Part shown: positions 16,390 to 23,831 of the stretch, piece by piece
How the letters are laid out: every line of letters begins with the position of its first letter
How positions within the stretch are numbered: the first letter of the stretch is position 1
Origin: an uncultured Helicobacter sp.
Lineage (GTDB): Bacteria; Campylobacterota; Campylobacteria; Campylobacterales; Helicobacteraceae
Direction of reading: 5' to 3'
DNA: 57,207 nucleotides
Assembly (NCBI RefSeq): GCF_937906905.1
Contig: NZ_CALERY010000012.1
Location: 1-57,207 of the forward strand
Made by a program: the position numbers and the translations under genes
The notes under the pieces: generated by a model
Seen by the model: the letters and a program-made list of their open reading frames with translations, nothing else
Told to the model about the DNA's origin: nothing
Database searches by the model: none

Positions 16390-16857
16390 ATGCCACATAG
16401 CCTCTCTCATCTCCCAGATTCCCAGAGCCTAGCCTGTCGCAGTGGTTTTGTTTTGCTTGAGTTTGTCTTTAGCATTGTTATTATTTCAACTATTGCCATT
16501 GCACTTATGAAGCTAACCCTCTCGCTCCACAAGCAGCATAATGCCAAAAGCAGCCAGACCTTAGCCCAGATTTCGCTAGCAAATGCTGCTGATATCGTGC
16601 GGAATTACCTCGAGGTAGAATCTAGCTTCCAGTTTGTGGATTTTTCGTTACAGCTCCCTACTCATAGTATCGTGCTCCAGCACTCTACGCTACTGCTTGA
16701 TGGAGTAATGCTTGCTGAGAATATCACAAACTTCCAAGTGCGCTTGCTTCCTGCTCAAATGACTTCTGCGCAGGCATTTAGCGTGGATTTGTGCGCGAGC
16801 TTTGCCAGTGCTAAAACTCCAATATGCGTCAATCGTGTTGGCTGGCTGCGTTCATAA
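16390..16857 (+). CDS. Prepilin-like protein
   Basis: A 155-residue protein with the leader ending CRSGFVLLEFVFSIVIIS at about residues 16-33: Gly-Phe cleavage, Glu at +5, hydrophobic stalk. A predicted mostly-strand C-terminal half contains two Cys (about 142 and 149). No clear ribosome binding site is seen before the ATG. It overlaps the next gene by one base (TAATG), so translation is probably coupled. Confidence 0.75.
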   Translation: MPHSLSHLPDSQSLACRSGFVLLEFVFSIVIISTIAIALMKLTLSLHKQHNAKSSQTLAQISLANAADIVRNYLEVESSFQFVDFSLQLPTHSIVLQHSTLLLDGVMLAENITNFQVRLLPAQMTSAQAFSVDLCASFASAKTPICVNRVGWLRS

Positions 16858-17297
16858 TGCCACTAGAATCTAAAGCCCTAGATTCTAGGGTAGATTGTGT
16901 GAAAGCGGATTCTGGGATTTTGGACTTTACACGCCCTGTTAGCATACAATCCTCGCCTCCTGGCACCAGAGCCGCCTATGCGCTTTTGTATGCGATGATG
17001 TTTTTGCTACTTATTACATTTTTTATCATGCAGTTTCGCGCAAACACAGCCATAACGCTTGATAGGATTGTTAATGCACATATTAGATTCCAATCCCAGC
17101 TTTACTTGCACTCCCTTGAGCAAGCAGCCAGAATCTGCCGCGATGACCCAAGGCTTTTGGCGCTAGATTTTACGCTGGATTCTGGCTATGTTGGAGGGTT
17201 TGAAATTGTGGGGAAGCAGGCATTTCTCTATATCGAGGCATTAAATCGTCGCACGGGACAAATCTTGCGTAGCACAAAAGAAATCACACTGCCATAA
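16857..17297 (+). CDS. PilX/pseudopilin-region protein
   Basis: A 146-residue protein from the ATG at 16857 that overlaps the previous stop by one base. One hydrophobic helix (about 40-65, AAYALLYAMMFLLLITFFIM) follows a 38-residue leader, and the soluble rest has a RQR-like polar C-half with one Cys near 101. It lacks a clean GF-E cleavage motif, so it is more like the PilX/GspK-type partner that sits with pseudopilins. It completes a three-gene set before a tRNA. Role in a secretion or competence pilus is inferred. Confidence 0.6.
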   Translation: MPLESKALDSRVDCVKADSGILDFTRPVSIQSSPPGTRAAYALLYAMMFLLLITFFIMQFRANTAITLDRIVNAHIRFQSQLYLHSLEQAARICRDDPRLLALDFTLDSGYVGGFEIVGKQAFLYIEALNRRTGQILRSTKEITLP

Positions 17298-17388
17298 CAA
17301 GCGCTAATGATTTTAAAGTGAAATAACGATGCCTAGCGGAATCTGTCTATAAAATTTGAAAGCTTTTCAATCAGGGAAGAAAGACGAG

Positions 17389-17473
17389 TGGTGCGGAAGA
17401 GAGGACTTGAACCTCCATGCCTTGCGGCGCCAGATCCTAAGTCTGGTGCGTCTGCCAGTTTCGCCACTTCCGC
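17389..17473 (-). tRNA. tRNA-Leu (anticodon UAG)
   Basis: Reads on the minus strand as GCGGAAG acceptor, a D arm, an anticodon stem CCAGA/TCTGG around TTAGG with anticodon TAG, a long variable arm, a T arm with GTTCAAG and an encoded CCA end. The 85-nt length and long variable arm fit leucine. Confidence 0.95.
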
Positions 17474-17724
17474 GCTAGAATTTTGAGAAATCACAAACTA
17501 TTTGGAAGCGCAAATTATAATCTGTAAAAATTAAAACCAGCTGAAATAAGCCGTGCCAATAGATTCTGGATAGAGTCTATTCCGTGATTTATTAGGCTTT
17601 ATTTGACAAGGTGGCTAACCAATCAAAACTTCTCGCCCCACAAATTTCGCGGAAACTCAAATGCCACATAAGCGCAAGCTTGAGTCAAAGCGCGGATTTT
17701 ATCTTTTTCTTATGCGTGAGATTC

Positions 17725-17730
17725 TATAAT
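17725..17730 (+). promoter_or_regulatory. -10 box of pyrH
   Basis: TATAAT 26 nt before the pyrH ATG, the consensus -10 sequence, in an otherwise non-coding stretch after the tRNA. No clear -35 box. Confidence 0.5.
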
Positions 17731-17755
17731 CCCCGAAAATTTGAAAGGATCATCT

Positions 17756-18469
17756 ATGGAGAAGAAAAAGCGCGTTTTGGTGAAGTTTTCTGGGGAGGCA
17801 CTTGCTGGGGAAAATGGCTTTGGTATAGAGCCAAAGATTCTTAGCTACATCGCAGAGGAAATCGCTTCGCTACTAGAAGCGGATATAGAAGTGGGCATTG
17901 TCATTGGCGGGGGGAATATTATCCGCGGAGTAAGTGCGGCGCAAGGTGGGGTGATCCGCCGCACAAGTGGGGATTATATGGGTATGCTAGCCACAGTGAT
18001 CAATGCTGTGGCTATGCAAGAAGCCCTAGAGCATAGCGGCGTTGATGTGCGAGTGCAAAGCGCGATTGAGATTAAAGAAATTTGCGAGAGCTATATTTAC
18101 CGCCGCGCTATTCGGCATTTAGAAAAGGGGCGCGTGGTGATTTTTGCCGCAGGGACTGGGAATCCATTTTTCACCACAGATACGACAGCTACACTTCGCG
18201 CGGTAGAGATTGGTGCGGACTATGTGATTAAGGCTACAAAAGTCGATGGCGTGTATGACAAAGACCCTAAGAAATACGCCGATGCCAAGCGGCTTGATAC
18301 TATTTCTTATGACGCGGCATTGGCGGAGAATATCAAAGTGATGGACGACACAGCAATCGCCCTAGCTAAAGATAATCGCCTGCCAATCATTGTGTGCAAT
18401 ATGTTTAAAGCAGGAAATCTCCTAGATATTGTGCGCGATGGCAAAGGTGTATTCTCGGTGGTGCGTTAG
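17756..18469 (+). CDS. pyrH: Uridylate kinase
   Basis: Bacterial UMP kinase, making UDP from UMP with ATP. It is 237 residues from the ATG at 17756, which follows GAAAGGAT; a TTG further upstream (17741) would add five residues and is less likely. Family marks are KFSGEALAGENGFG (about 12-25), GGGNIIRG (about 56-63), TGDYMGM-type region (about 75-82), GTGNPFFTTDTTA (about 135-147) and DGVYDKDPKK (about 165-175). It stands alone between the tRNA-Leu gene and atpE. Confidence 0.97.
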   Translation: MEKKKRVLVKFSGEALAGENGFGIEPKILSYIAEEIASLLEADIEVGIVIGGGNIIRGVSAAQGGVIRRTSGDYMGMLATVINAVAMQEALEHSGVDVRVQSAIEIKEICESYIYRRAIRHLEKGRVVIFAAGTGNPFFTTDTTATLRAVEIGADYVIKATKVDGVYDKDPKKYADAKRLDTISYDAALAENIKVMDDTAIALAKDNRLPIIVCNMFKAGNLLDIVRDGKGVFSVVR

Positions 18470-18576
18470 GTTTTAGGAATTTTTTAGCTATCATCTGCCA
18501 TAATGCGCGCTCATTTGCCTATACGAGTAGGGGAGAGATCCGAAAGATAGCAGATAGTAATACCTAAGGAGAACAA

Positions 18577-18942
18577 ATGAAAGCATTGCTTGTATTGTGT
18601 TTTGGTTTTGTGGCGTTTGCGTTTGCTGGAGAGAGTGTATTTAGTGGTAGCGATCTGTCTTTGCTGCTTGCTCTATCTGTGGCTGGCGGTGTTATTGGAT
18701 TAGGGATTGCCGCTCTTGGTGGAGCTATCGGTATGGGAAATGCTGCTGCTGCGACTATCTCTGGGACTGCACGAAATCCAGGAATCGGCGGAAAGCTCCT
18801 TGGGACAATGTTTATCGCACTAGCACTTATCGAAGCGCAAGTTATTTATACACTTGTTTTTGCGATTATCGCTATTTATGGGAATCCATTCCTGCCAGAA
18901 TCTAAAATCATTGTAGAAGCTTTCAAAGCGCTTCTTGGTTAG
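18577..18942 (+). CDS. atpE: ATP synthase F0 subunit c
   Basis: Proton-carrying ring subunit of ATP synthase. It is 121 residues long, longer than the usual 75-80 because it begins with an apparent cleavable signal (residues 1-18, ending FAG), as in other Helicobacter AtpE proteins. Two membrane hairpin helices follow: the Gly/Ala-rich first (GGVIGLGIAALGGAIGMGNA), the polar loop RNPGIGGK, and the second with the essential carboxylate in LALIEAQVIYTLV (Glu near residue 90). The ATG follows AAGGAGAAC. The gene stands alone, before two leucine tRNAs. Confidence 0.97.
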   Translation: MKALLVLCFGFVAFAFAGESVFSGSDLSLLLALSVAGGVIGLGIAALGGAIGMGNAAAATISGTARNPGIGGKLLGTMFIALALIEAQVIYTLVFAIIAIYGNPFLPESKIIVEAFKALLG

Positions 18943-18975
18943 CTAGATTCTCTTCTCCCGCCTTGTGCGGGATAT

Positions 18976-19060
18976 GCGCTGGTGGTGGAATTGGTAGACA
19001 CACCATCTTGAGGGGGTGGCGGGGCGACCCGTGCGAGTTCAAGTCTCGCTCAGCGCACCA
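18976..19060 (+). tRNA. tRNA-Leu (anticodon GAG)
   Basis: GCGCTGG acceptor with a T·G last pair, anticodon loop TTGAGGG with anticodon GAG, long variable arm, GTTCAAGTC T arm and encoded CCA end; 85 nt. Confidence 0.95.
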
Positions 19061-19065
19061 TATAT

Positions 19066-19152
19066 GCCGAAGTGGTGAAACTGGTAGACGCGCTAGACTC
19101 AAAATCTAGTAAGGGCAACCTTGTGTCGGTTCAAGTCCGACCTTCGGCACCA
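19066..19152 (+). tRNA. tRNA-Leu (anticodon CAA)
   Basis: Five nt after the previous tRNA. GCCGAAG acceptor, anticodon stem CTAGA/TCTAG around anticodon CAA, long variable arm, GTTCAAGTC T arm and encoded CCA end; 87 nt. The pair is probably one transcript. Confidence 0.95.
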
Positions 19153-19199
19153 CACACATCACTTTCTATATTTATTCAAACTCTCGATGAAGAATTACC

Positions 19200-20534
19200 A
19201 TGCAGCTAGCTTGTATGCCGTTTTTAGCACAGGGGAAGTATTTGCTTGGATTCTCTGGTGGGGCGGATTCTCTAGCACTTTTCTTTCTTCTACTGGAATC
19301 TCATGTAGAGTTTGACATTGCTATTGTTGATTATGGTGTGCGCCCAGAGAGTGTTGAGGAAATTGTCTCCGCACACACATTGGCTAAATCCCATCACAAG
19401 CGCTGCTTCAGCGTGAAATCCCCGACTTTTGCAAGCAATTTTGAAGCAAATGCGCGCGACTTTCGTTATAAGTTTTTCAGCTCGCTCATTGCTACGCATG
19501 GCTATGATGGCTTGATTTTAGCTCATCATTTAAACGACAGAATCGAGTGGCTACTACTACGGCTTGGCAAAGGAAGCGGGCTTGCAGGCTTGCTTGGGTT
19601 TGATGAGATTGGCTGGTATTACCCCACTCATGCTGCTCCGTATCCTATCATTCGTCCATTGCTTTGGGCGCGCAAAGAGGAGATTCTAGCTTATTGCGAT
19701 CAAAATAGCTTGCAATTTTTCACCGATAGTAGCAATAATGACACCGCTTACGAGCGCAATTTTATCCGTCATCATCTCGCTAATGTATTTATCAAGCACT
19801 ATCACAAAGGCTTGCAAGAGAGTCTCAAACTCCTTGCTGCTGAACGCGATGAGCTCTATCAAGGAGGATTTAGGATTGTAGCAGCACACCTAGAGCCTAC
19901 ACAACCATCTAGCCCCCCATACTCCACCACACCCTTAAAGCACATCAAGTCGCCAAAGCAGCCCGGCTCTAGCACGCTTCCGCCACCCAAAGAATCCATA
20001 GATTCTGGTGCAAGACTTATTTGTGTGAGTGCTTTTAGCAAGCTCCAAGCCCTCCATCACATAGCCACTGCGCTAAAGACCTGTGGCTATGTCTTATCAC
20101 GCAAGCAGCGCGAAGAGATTTTGCGTGCGCATTTCTCTTGCGAGTTTCGCACTAGCGTTCGTGCATTTTATATCGAGCCGTGTCCCGCTGCCTTGTGTGT
20201 CGAATTATCCGTCGCAGATTCTGCCGCACTAGAATCCAGTGTGGCAGAATCCAGCACCCCTAGCCTGCGGATTCTCATCATCGCACAGAATCTACTTCCT
20301 ACTGAAGTCCCTGGGCTAACCCTCCCGCCTAGCCAGCCTATGCCCAAACATATTAAAGAGCTTTGTCGCAAGCATGCTGTCCCCCCGCGCCTACGCCCAA
20401 TTCTCTATGGTATAAGCATGCGTGAGTGTGCTGGCACAGATCGTAGTCTGGCTTGCGCTATGGAGGAGATTCTTGCACGCGTAGAGCAGGAGTTTATCGC
20501 GCTAGAATCCAGCGCACGAGGTAATCCTGTGTGA
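19200..20534 (+). CDS. tilS: tRNA(Ile)-lysidine synthase
   Basis: Modifies the CAU anticodon wobble base of one tRNA-Ile to lysidine so that it reads AUA. It is 444 residues, longer than the roughly 320-340 of related species. The ATP-pyrophosphatase P-loop SGGADS is at residues 19-24; HHLNDRIEWLLLRL (about 109-122) and DSSN (about 176) are family marks. Residues about 232-270 and 330-350 are Ser/Pro/Glu/Asp-rich inserts made largely of GAATC/GATTC-motif codons. No clear ribosome binding site is seen before ATG 19200; the start at 19215 is possible. Confidence 0.93.
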   Translation: MQLACMPFLAQGKYLLGFSGGADSLALFFLLLESHVEFDIAIVDYGVRPESVEEIVSAHTLAKSHHKRCFSVKSPTFASNFEANARDFRYKFFSSLIATHGYDGLILAHHLNDRIEWLLLRLGKGSGLAGLLGFDEIGWYYPTHAAPYPIIRPLLWARKEEILAYCDQNSLQFFTDSSNNDTAYERNFIRHHLANVFIKHYHKGLQESLKLLAAERDELYQGGFRIVAAHLEPTQPSSPPYSTTPLKHIKSPKQPGSSTLPPPKESIDSGARLICVSAFSKLQALHHIATALKTCGYVLSRKQREEILRAHFSCEFRTSVRAFYIEPCPAALCVELSVADSAALESSVAESSTPSLRILIIAQNLLPTEVPGLTLPPSQPMPKHIKELCRKHAVPPRLRPILYGISMRECAGTDRSLACAMEEILARVEQEFIALESSARGNPV

Positions 20535-20747
20535 TAGGGCTTAGAATCTAACTTGTTAGAATCCGTGGGCATAAAATACCCGCGTTTGTATTGTGCATGA
20601 TTCATAAAATCCTTGTAAAGAAATTTACTGCATAGGCTTAAAAGCCCTTTGATTGTAGTGATAAAAAATACAAGAATAATAAAAGTTCTCCATAAAACCA
20701 TGATAAAAAATCAAAGCAGCGTTTGTGGCTTTCGGGCGTGCTTTGCT

Positions 20748-21212
20748 TTATTGTGAATGATTTTTGAGCAAAAATGGCGTGTCTTGATAGACGAGATTTA
20801 GCCAATTACTAAAGATCACACTCGCACTTGATCGCCATTGAAACATAATCTCCCCATTTGGCGCGTAATACCCCACAGGCTTAGGCGTGCTAAGTCCGCT
20901 TGCTTGATCGCGCTTATATTCTTTGTCGAGCGTGTCTCTGGCATATTCTGGATGCCCTAGGATAAAGACATCTTTGCTATCTTTAAGCATTGTAGCCCCA
21001 CTTTGCTCCCCTGCTAGAAGCACAGATAGCCCCTGCGCCTGTGTAATCGCGCCATCAAAGCGATTATGCGCAATCTCGCTAAAGTAATTTGTAGAATCTC
21101 TCTAGGTGGGATTGGGGGGTGTTTTGCCGATGTAGCTCTGCGTGGCTAGCAGTGTGATACGCACCTGCAAGGTGCTAAATGCGGGGATGGTTTTGGGGAT
21201 AATGATTGGCAT
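20748..21212 (-). pseudogene. metA: Homoserine O-acyltransferase, decayed
   Basis: Remnant of the enzyme that acylates homoserine for methionine synthesis. The start survives: ATG at 21212 after AAGGAG, reading MPIIIPKTIPAFSTLQ. It then jumps straight to VRITLLATQSYIGKTP, so about 45 residues are missing at a repeated Leu-Gln. An in-frame TAG follows at 21102-21104, after which the frame resumes with the C-terminal third (NYFSEIAHNR... VFILGHPEYARDT... WRSSASVIFSNWLN). A second gap of roughly 100 residues lies before that, removing the catalytic Cys region. Complete enzymes have about 300 residues; this is certainly inactive. Confidence 0.9.
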
Positions 21213-21355
21213 AGGGGTCTCCTTAGTTTTAGTTTTGGGTTGGTGGATTCGGCTTTGCGCGATAAATTGGGGATTTCATCGCCGCTCGATAGACCTCCAA
21301 GTTTTATCTCCTTGCGCGGCTCGCAATGACAAGAAAAGCTGCTTTCTTTCAAAAA

Positions 21356-21473
21356 GATTCTAAGCATTGCGGTGGGGCTGTGGTTGCTTTACGCGATTTT
21401 TAGGGTAGAGCTAGACTAGAGGTCTGTGGTTGCCCTAAAAATCGCGTAATCAATCGCATTGCCTACCCAAAGC
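21356..21473 (+). repeat. Dispersed structured repeat, copy A
   Basis: Starts GATTCTAAGCATTGCGGTGG, shared with copy B in nadD (43791). The core is a perfect 17-bp stem (arms at 21389-21405 and 21433-21449, TTACGCGATTTTTAGGG and its complement) enclosing an inner AGAC/GTCT hairpin. The border CGCATTGCCTACCCAAAGC (21455-21473) recurs, inverted, at the start of era (23852-23870). It lies between the metA and metY remnants, next to a second repeat type (GGCTCGCAATGAC near 21319) of the kind seen in era. Confidence 0.8.
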
Positions 21474-21485
21474 TGAATCTTAATT

Positions 21486-21821
21486 TTACTTTAACGCCTG
21501 CGCTAGGTCGGCTATTAGATCCGCGCTATCTTCAAGCCCCACCGACACACGCACACACGCAGGTGAAATCCCAGCCGATAGCAGCTCGCTTTGGGAGAGC
21601 TGGAAATGTGTGGTAGAAGCGGGGTGGATCACAAGTGATTTGGCATCGCCGATATTTGCGCTGATACAAAAGAGCTTTAGCCTATCGCACAATGCCTTAG
21701 CCTTCTCATAGCTCTCTAGCTCAAAGCTAAAAAGCCCACTCGCATAGCCACTTGTGAAATACTGCTTAAATCGCTCATAGTAGGGGCTAGATTCTAGGCT
21801 TTTGGTGCTAGCAGTGGCGCG
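21486..21821 (-). pseudogene. metY: O-acetylhomoserine sulfhydrylase, 3' remnant
   Basis: About 111 codons of the C-terminal part of a PLP-dependent sulfhydrylase, bounded upstream by a stop at 21822-21824. Recognisable text is LESSPYYERFKQYF, SLVIHPASTTHFQLSQ and VRVSVGLEDSADLIADLAQA, the standard end of the family. Some 320 residues, including the PLP lysine, are missing; the upstream DNA leads straight into hslV. It lay upstream of metA on the same strand, so the pair was probably a methionine operon before both decayed. Confidence 0.88.
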
Positions 21822-21949
21822 CTAGAATCTATGGGCTTTTTATGCTACAATCTCGGGCTTTGCTTAAGGGGCTAGATTCTAGCTTACTAGCTTAACTCTG
21901 GCTTGCTGGCTTAGGTGGAATCTAAAAGAATTAGCTCAAGGATTAGGGA

Positions 21950-22501
21950 ATGTTTGAAGCGACAACCATGCTTGCATACAAGGGCGTATATCAAGGTAAG
22001 AGCGTGGCAGTCATCGGCGGAGATGGGCAGGTGAGCTTTGGCAACTGCGTGATGAAGGGCAATGCCAAAAAAATCCGCACGCTTTATAATGGGCAGATTT
22101 TAAGCGGGTTTGCTGGAAGCACTGCTGATGCGTTTAGCTTATTTGAGTCGTTTGAGCGGATTTTAGAGGGGAGAAAGGGGGATTTAATGCGATCAGTGCT
22201 GGAGTTTGCCAAGCAGTGGCGTAGTGATAAGTATCTGCGCAAGCTTGAAGCGATGATGATTGTGCTAAATACAGAGCATATTTTTATCCTAAGTGGGACA
22301 GGCGATGTGCTAGAGCCAGAAGATGGCAAGATCGCCGCCATTGGCAGTGGGGGGAGCTACGCGCTAAGCGCGGCTAGGGCGTTGGACAGGCATTCTAGCA
22401 TAGCACCAAGGGAGCTTGTGGAGCACTCATTACAAATCGCTGGGGAGCTATGTATCTATACCAATACCAATATCTCAATCTTGGAGCTTGATAATGGATA
22501 A
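21950..22501 (+). CDS. hslV: HslUV protease, proteolytic subunit
   Basis: Threonine protease that forms the dodecameric core of HslUV. It is 183 residues. The N-terminus reads MFEATTMLAYKG: the active Thr is exposed after removal of MFEA. GSGGSYALSAARAL near residue 130 and the ending EL... NTNISILELDNG are typical. The ATG follows AAGGATTAGGG. It overlaps hslU by 8 nt. The gene starts after the metY remnant in a region full of GATTCT/AGAATC motifs. Confidence 0.96.
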   Translation: MFEATTMLAYKGVYQGKSVAVIGGDGQVSFGNCVMKGNAKKIRTLYNGQILSGFAGSTADAFSLFESFERILEGRKGDLMRSVLEFAKQWRSDKYLRKLEAMMIVLNTEHIFILSGTGDVLEPEDGKIAAIGSGGSYALSAARALDRHSSIAPRELVEHSLQIAGELCIYTNTNISILELDNG

Positions 22502-23831
22502 GCAGCAAAGTAGAGCAAGTATGAGCCCAGCGGAGATTGTGGAGTTTCTTAATGACTATATCATCGGGCAAGATGATGCCAAGCGTGCCATAGCATTAGC
22601 CTTGCGCAATCGCTACCGCAGAATGCAGCTGCCCAAAGAAGTGCAAGAAGAAATCACGCCCAAAAATATCTTAATGATAGGCTCCACAGGCGTGGGCAAA
22701 ACAGAAATCGCACGCAGAATGGCGAGAATTATGGGGCTGCCCTTTATCAAGGTCGAAGCGAGCAAATATACAGAAGTAGGCTTTGTGGGGCGCGATGTGG
22801 AGTCGATGATACGCGATCTAGTCAATGCCTCTATCGCGCTTACGCAGCAAGAATCCCAGCAAAAAAGCCAAGAAGCCATAGAAACATATATCACAGATAA
22901 AATCTCGCGCCTACTTCTGCCCCCACTGCCAAAGGGCGTGAGCGATGAGAAAAAGAGAGACTATGAGCAAAGCCTAGAGAAAATGCGCCAAAGGGTGCAA
23001 AATGGCGAAGTAGATCATTTGCAAATCGATGTAGAGATAGAAAAAAGAGCAGAATCGCTAGATAATGGTATGCCCCCAGATATTGCTAGGGTGCAGGAGT
23101 CTATCATCAAAGTCTTGCAGCGCGAAGAAAAGGTCAAAAAGTCTCTAAGTGTCAAGGAAGCCAAGCTAGCCCTGCTCCAAGAAGCGCGTGAGAGTGTGCT
23201 TGATATGGAGGCGATCCAAGCAGAGGGAGTGCGCAGGGCAGAAGAGAGTGGGGTGGTGTTTATCGATGAGATTGATAAAATCGCCACAAGCACCAAAGAC
23301 TCTCGCCTAGATCCTAGCAAAGAGGGCGTGCAGCGCGATTTGCTGCCAATTATCGAGGGCAGCACAATTAGCACAAAATACGGCACAATCCGCACTGATT
23401 ATATACTCTTTGTCGCAGCAGGGGCGTTTCACCTAAGCAAGCCAAGTGATCTTATCCCTGAACTCCAAGGGCGATTCCCTATCCGTGTGGAGCTAGATAA
23501 TTTAAGCGAAGAGGCGATGTATGCGATCCTTACGCAAACGCGCAATTCTCTCATCACGCAATACATTCACCTACTTAGCGTAGAGGGCGTGGAGCTGGTG
23601 TTTGAAGAAGAAGCCTTGCGTGCGTTAGCGCATTTTGCCTATGTGGCAAATCAAAAGACAGAGGACATCGGCGCAAGGCGGCTGCATACGATTATAGAGC
23701 GCGTGCTAGAAGACATAAGCTTTAGCGCGCAGGAGTATGCTGGGGGCAGAGCCACGATTACCAAAGAGCTTGTAGAGCAAAAGCTAGGCGATGTAGTGAG
23801 CAATGCCGATATGTCGCGCTATATTTTATGA
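22494..23831 (+). CDS. hslU: HslUV protease, ATPase subunit
   Basis: AAA+ unfoldase that feeds substrates to HslV. The 445-residue chain starts at ATG 22494, inside the hslV end, with GGAG in front. Walker A (GSTGVGKTE) is at about 63-71, Walker B (VFIDEIDK) at about 255, sensor/arginine-finger region RFPIRVEL at about 325, and the C-terminal RRLHTIIERVLEDISF typical of HslU at about 395. The I domain between Walker A and B is of normal size. The last four bases (ATGA) overlap the start of era. Confidence 0.97.
   Translation: MDKQQSRASMSPAEIVEFLNDYIIGQDDAKRAIALALRNRYRRMQLPKEVQEEITPKNILMIGSTGVGKTEIARRMARIMGLPFIKVEASKYTEVGFVGRDVESMIRDLVNASIALTQQESQQKSQEAIETYITDKISRLLLPPLPKGVSDEKKRDYEQSLEKMRQRVQNGEVDHLQIDVEIEKRAESLDNGMPPDIARVQESIIKVLQREEKVKKSLSVKEAKLALLQEARESVLDMEAIQAEGVRRAEESGVVFIDEIDKIATSTKDSRLDPSKEGVQRDLLPIIEGSTISTKYGTIRTDYILFVAAGAFHLSKPSDLIPELQGRFPIRVELDNLSEEAMYAILTQTRNSLITQYIHLLSVEGVELVFEEEALRALAHFAYVANQKTEDIGARRLHTIIERVLEDISFSAQEYAGGRATITKELVEQKLGDVVSNADMSRYIL

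Noticed and set aside
20405..20701. Minus-strand ORF of 98 codons overlapping the end of tilS
   Set aside because: No ribosome binding site, mostly antisense to tilS, and the rest is A/T-rich non-coding sequence.
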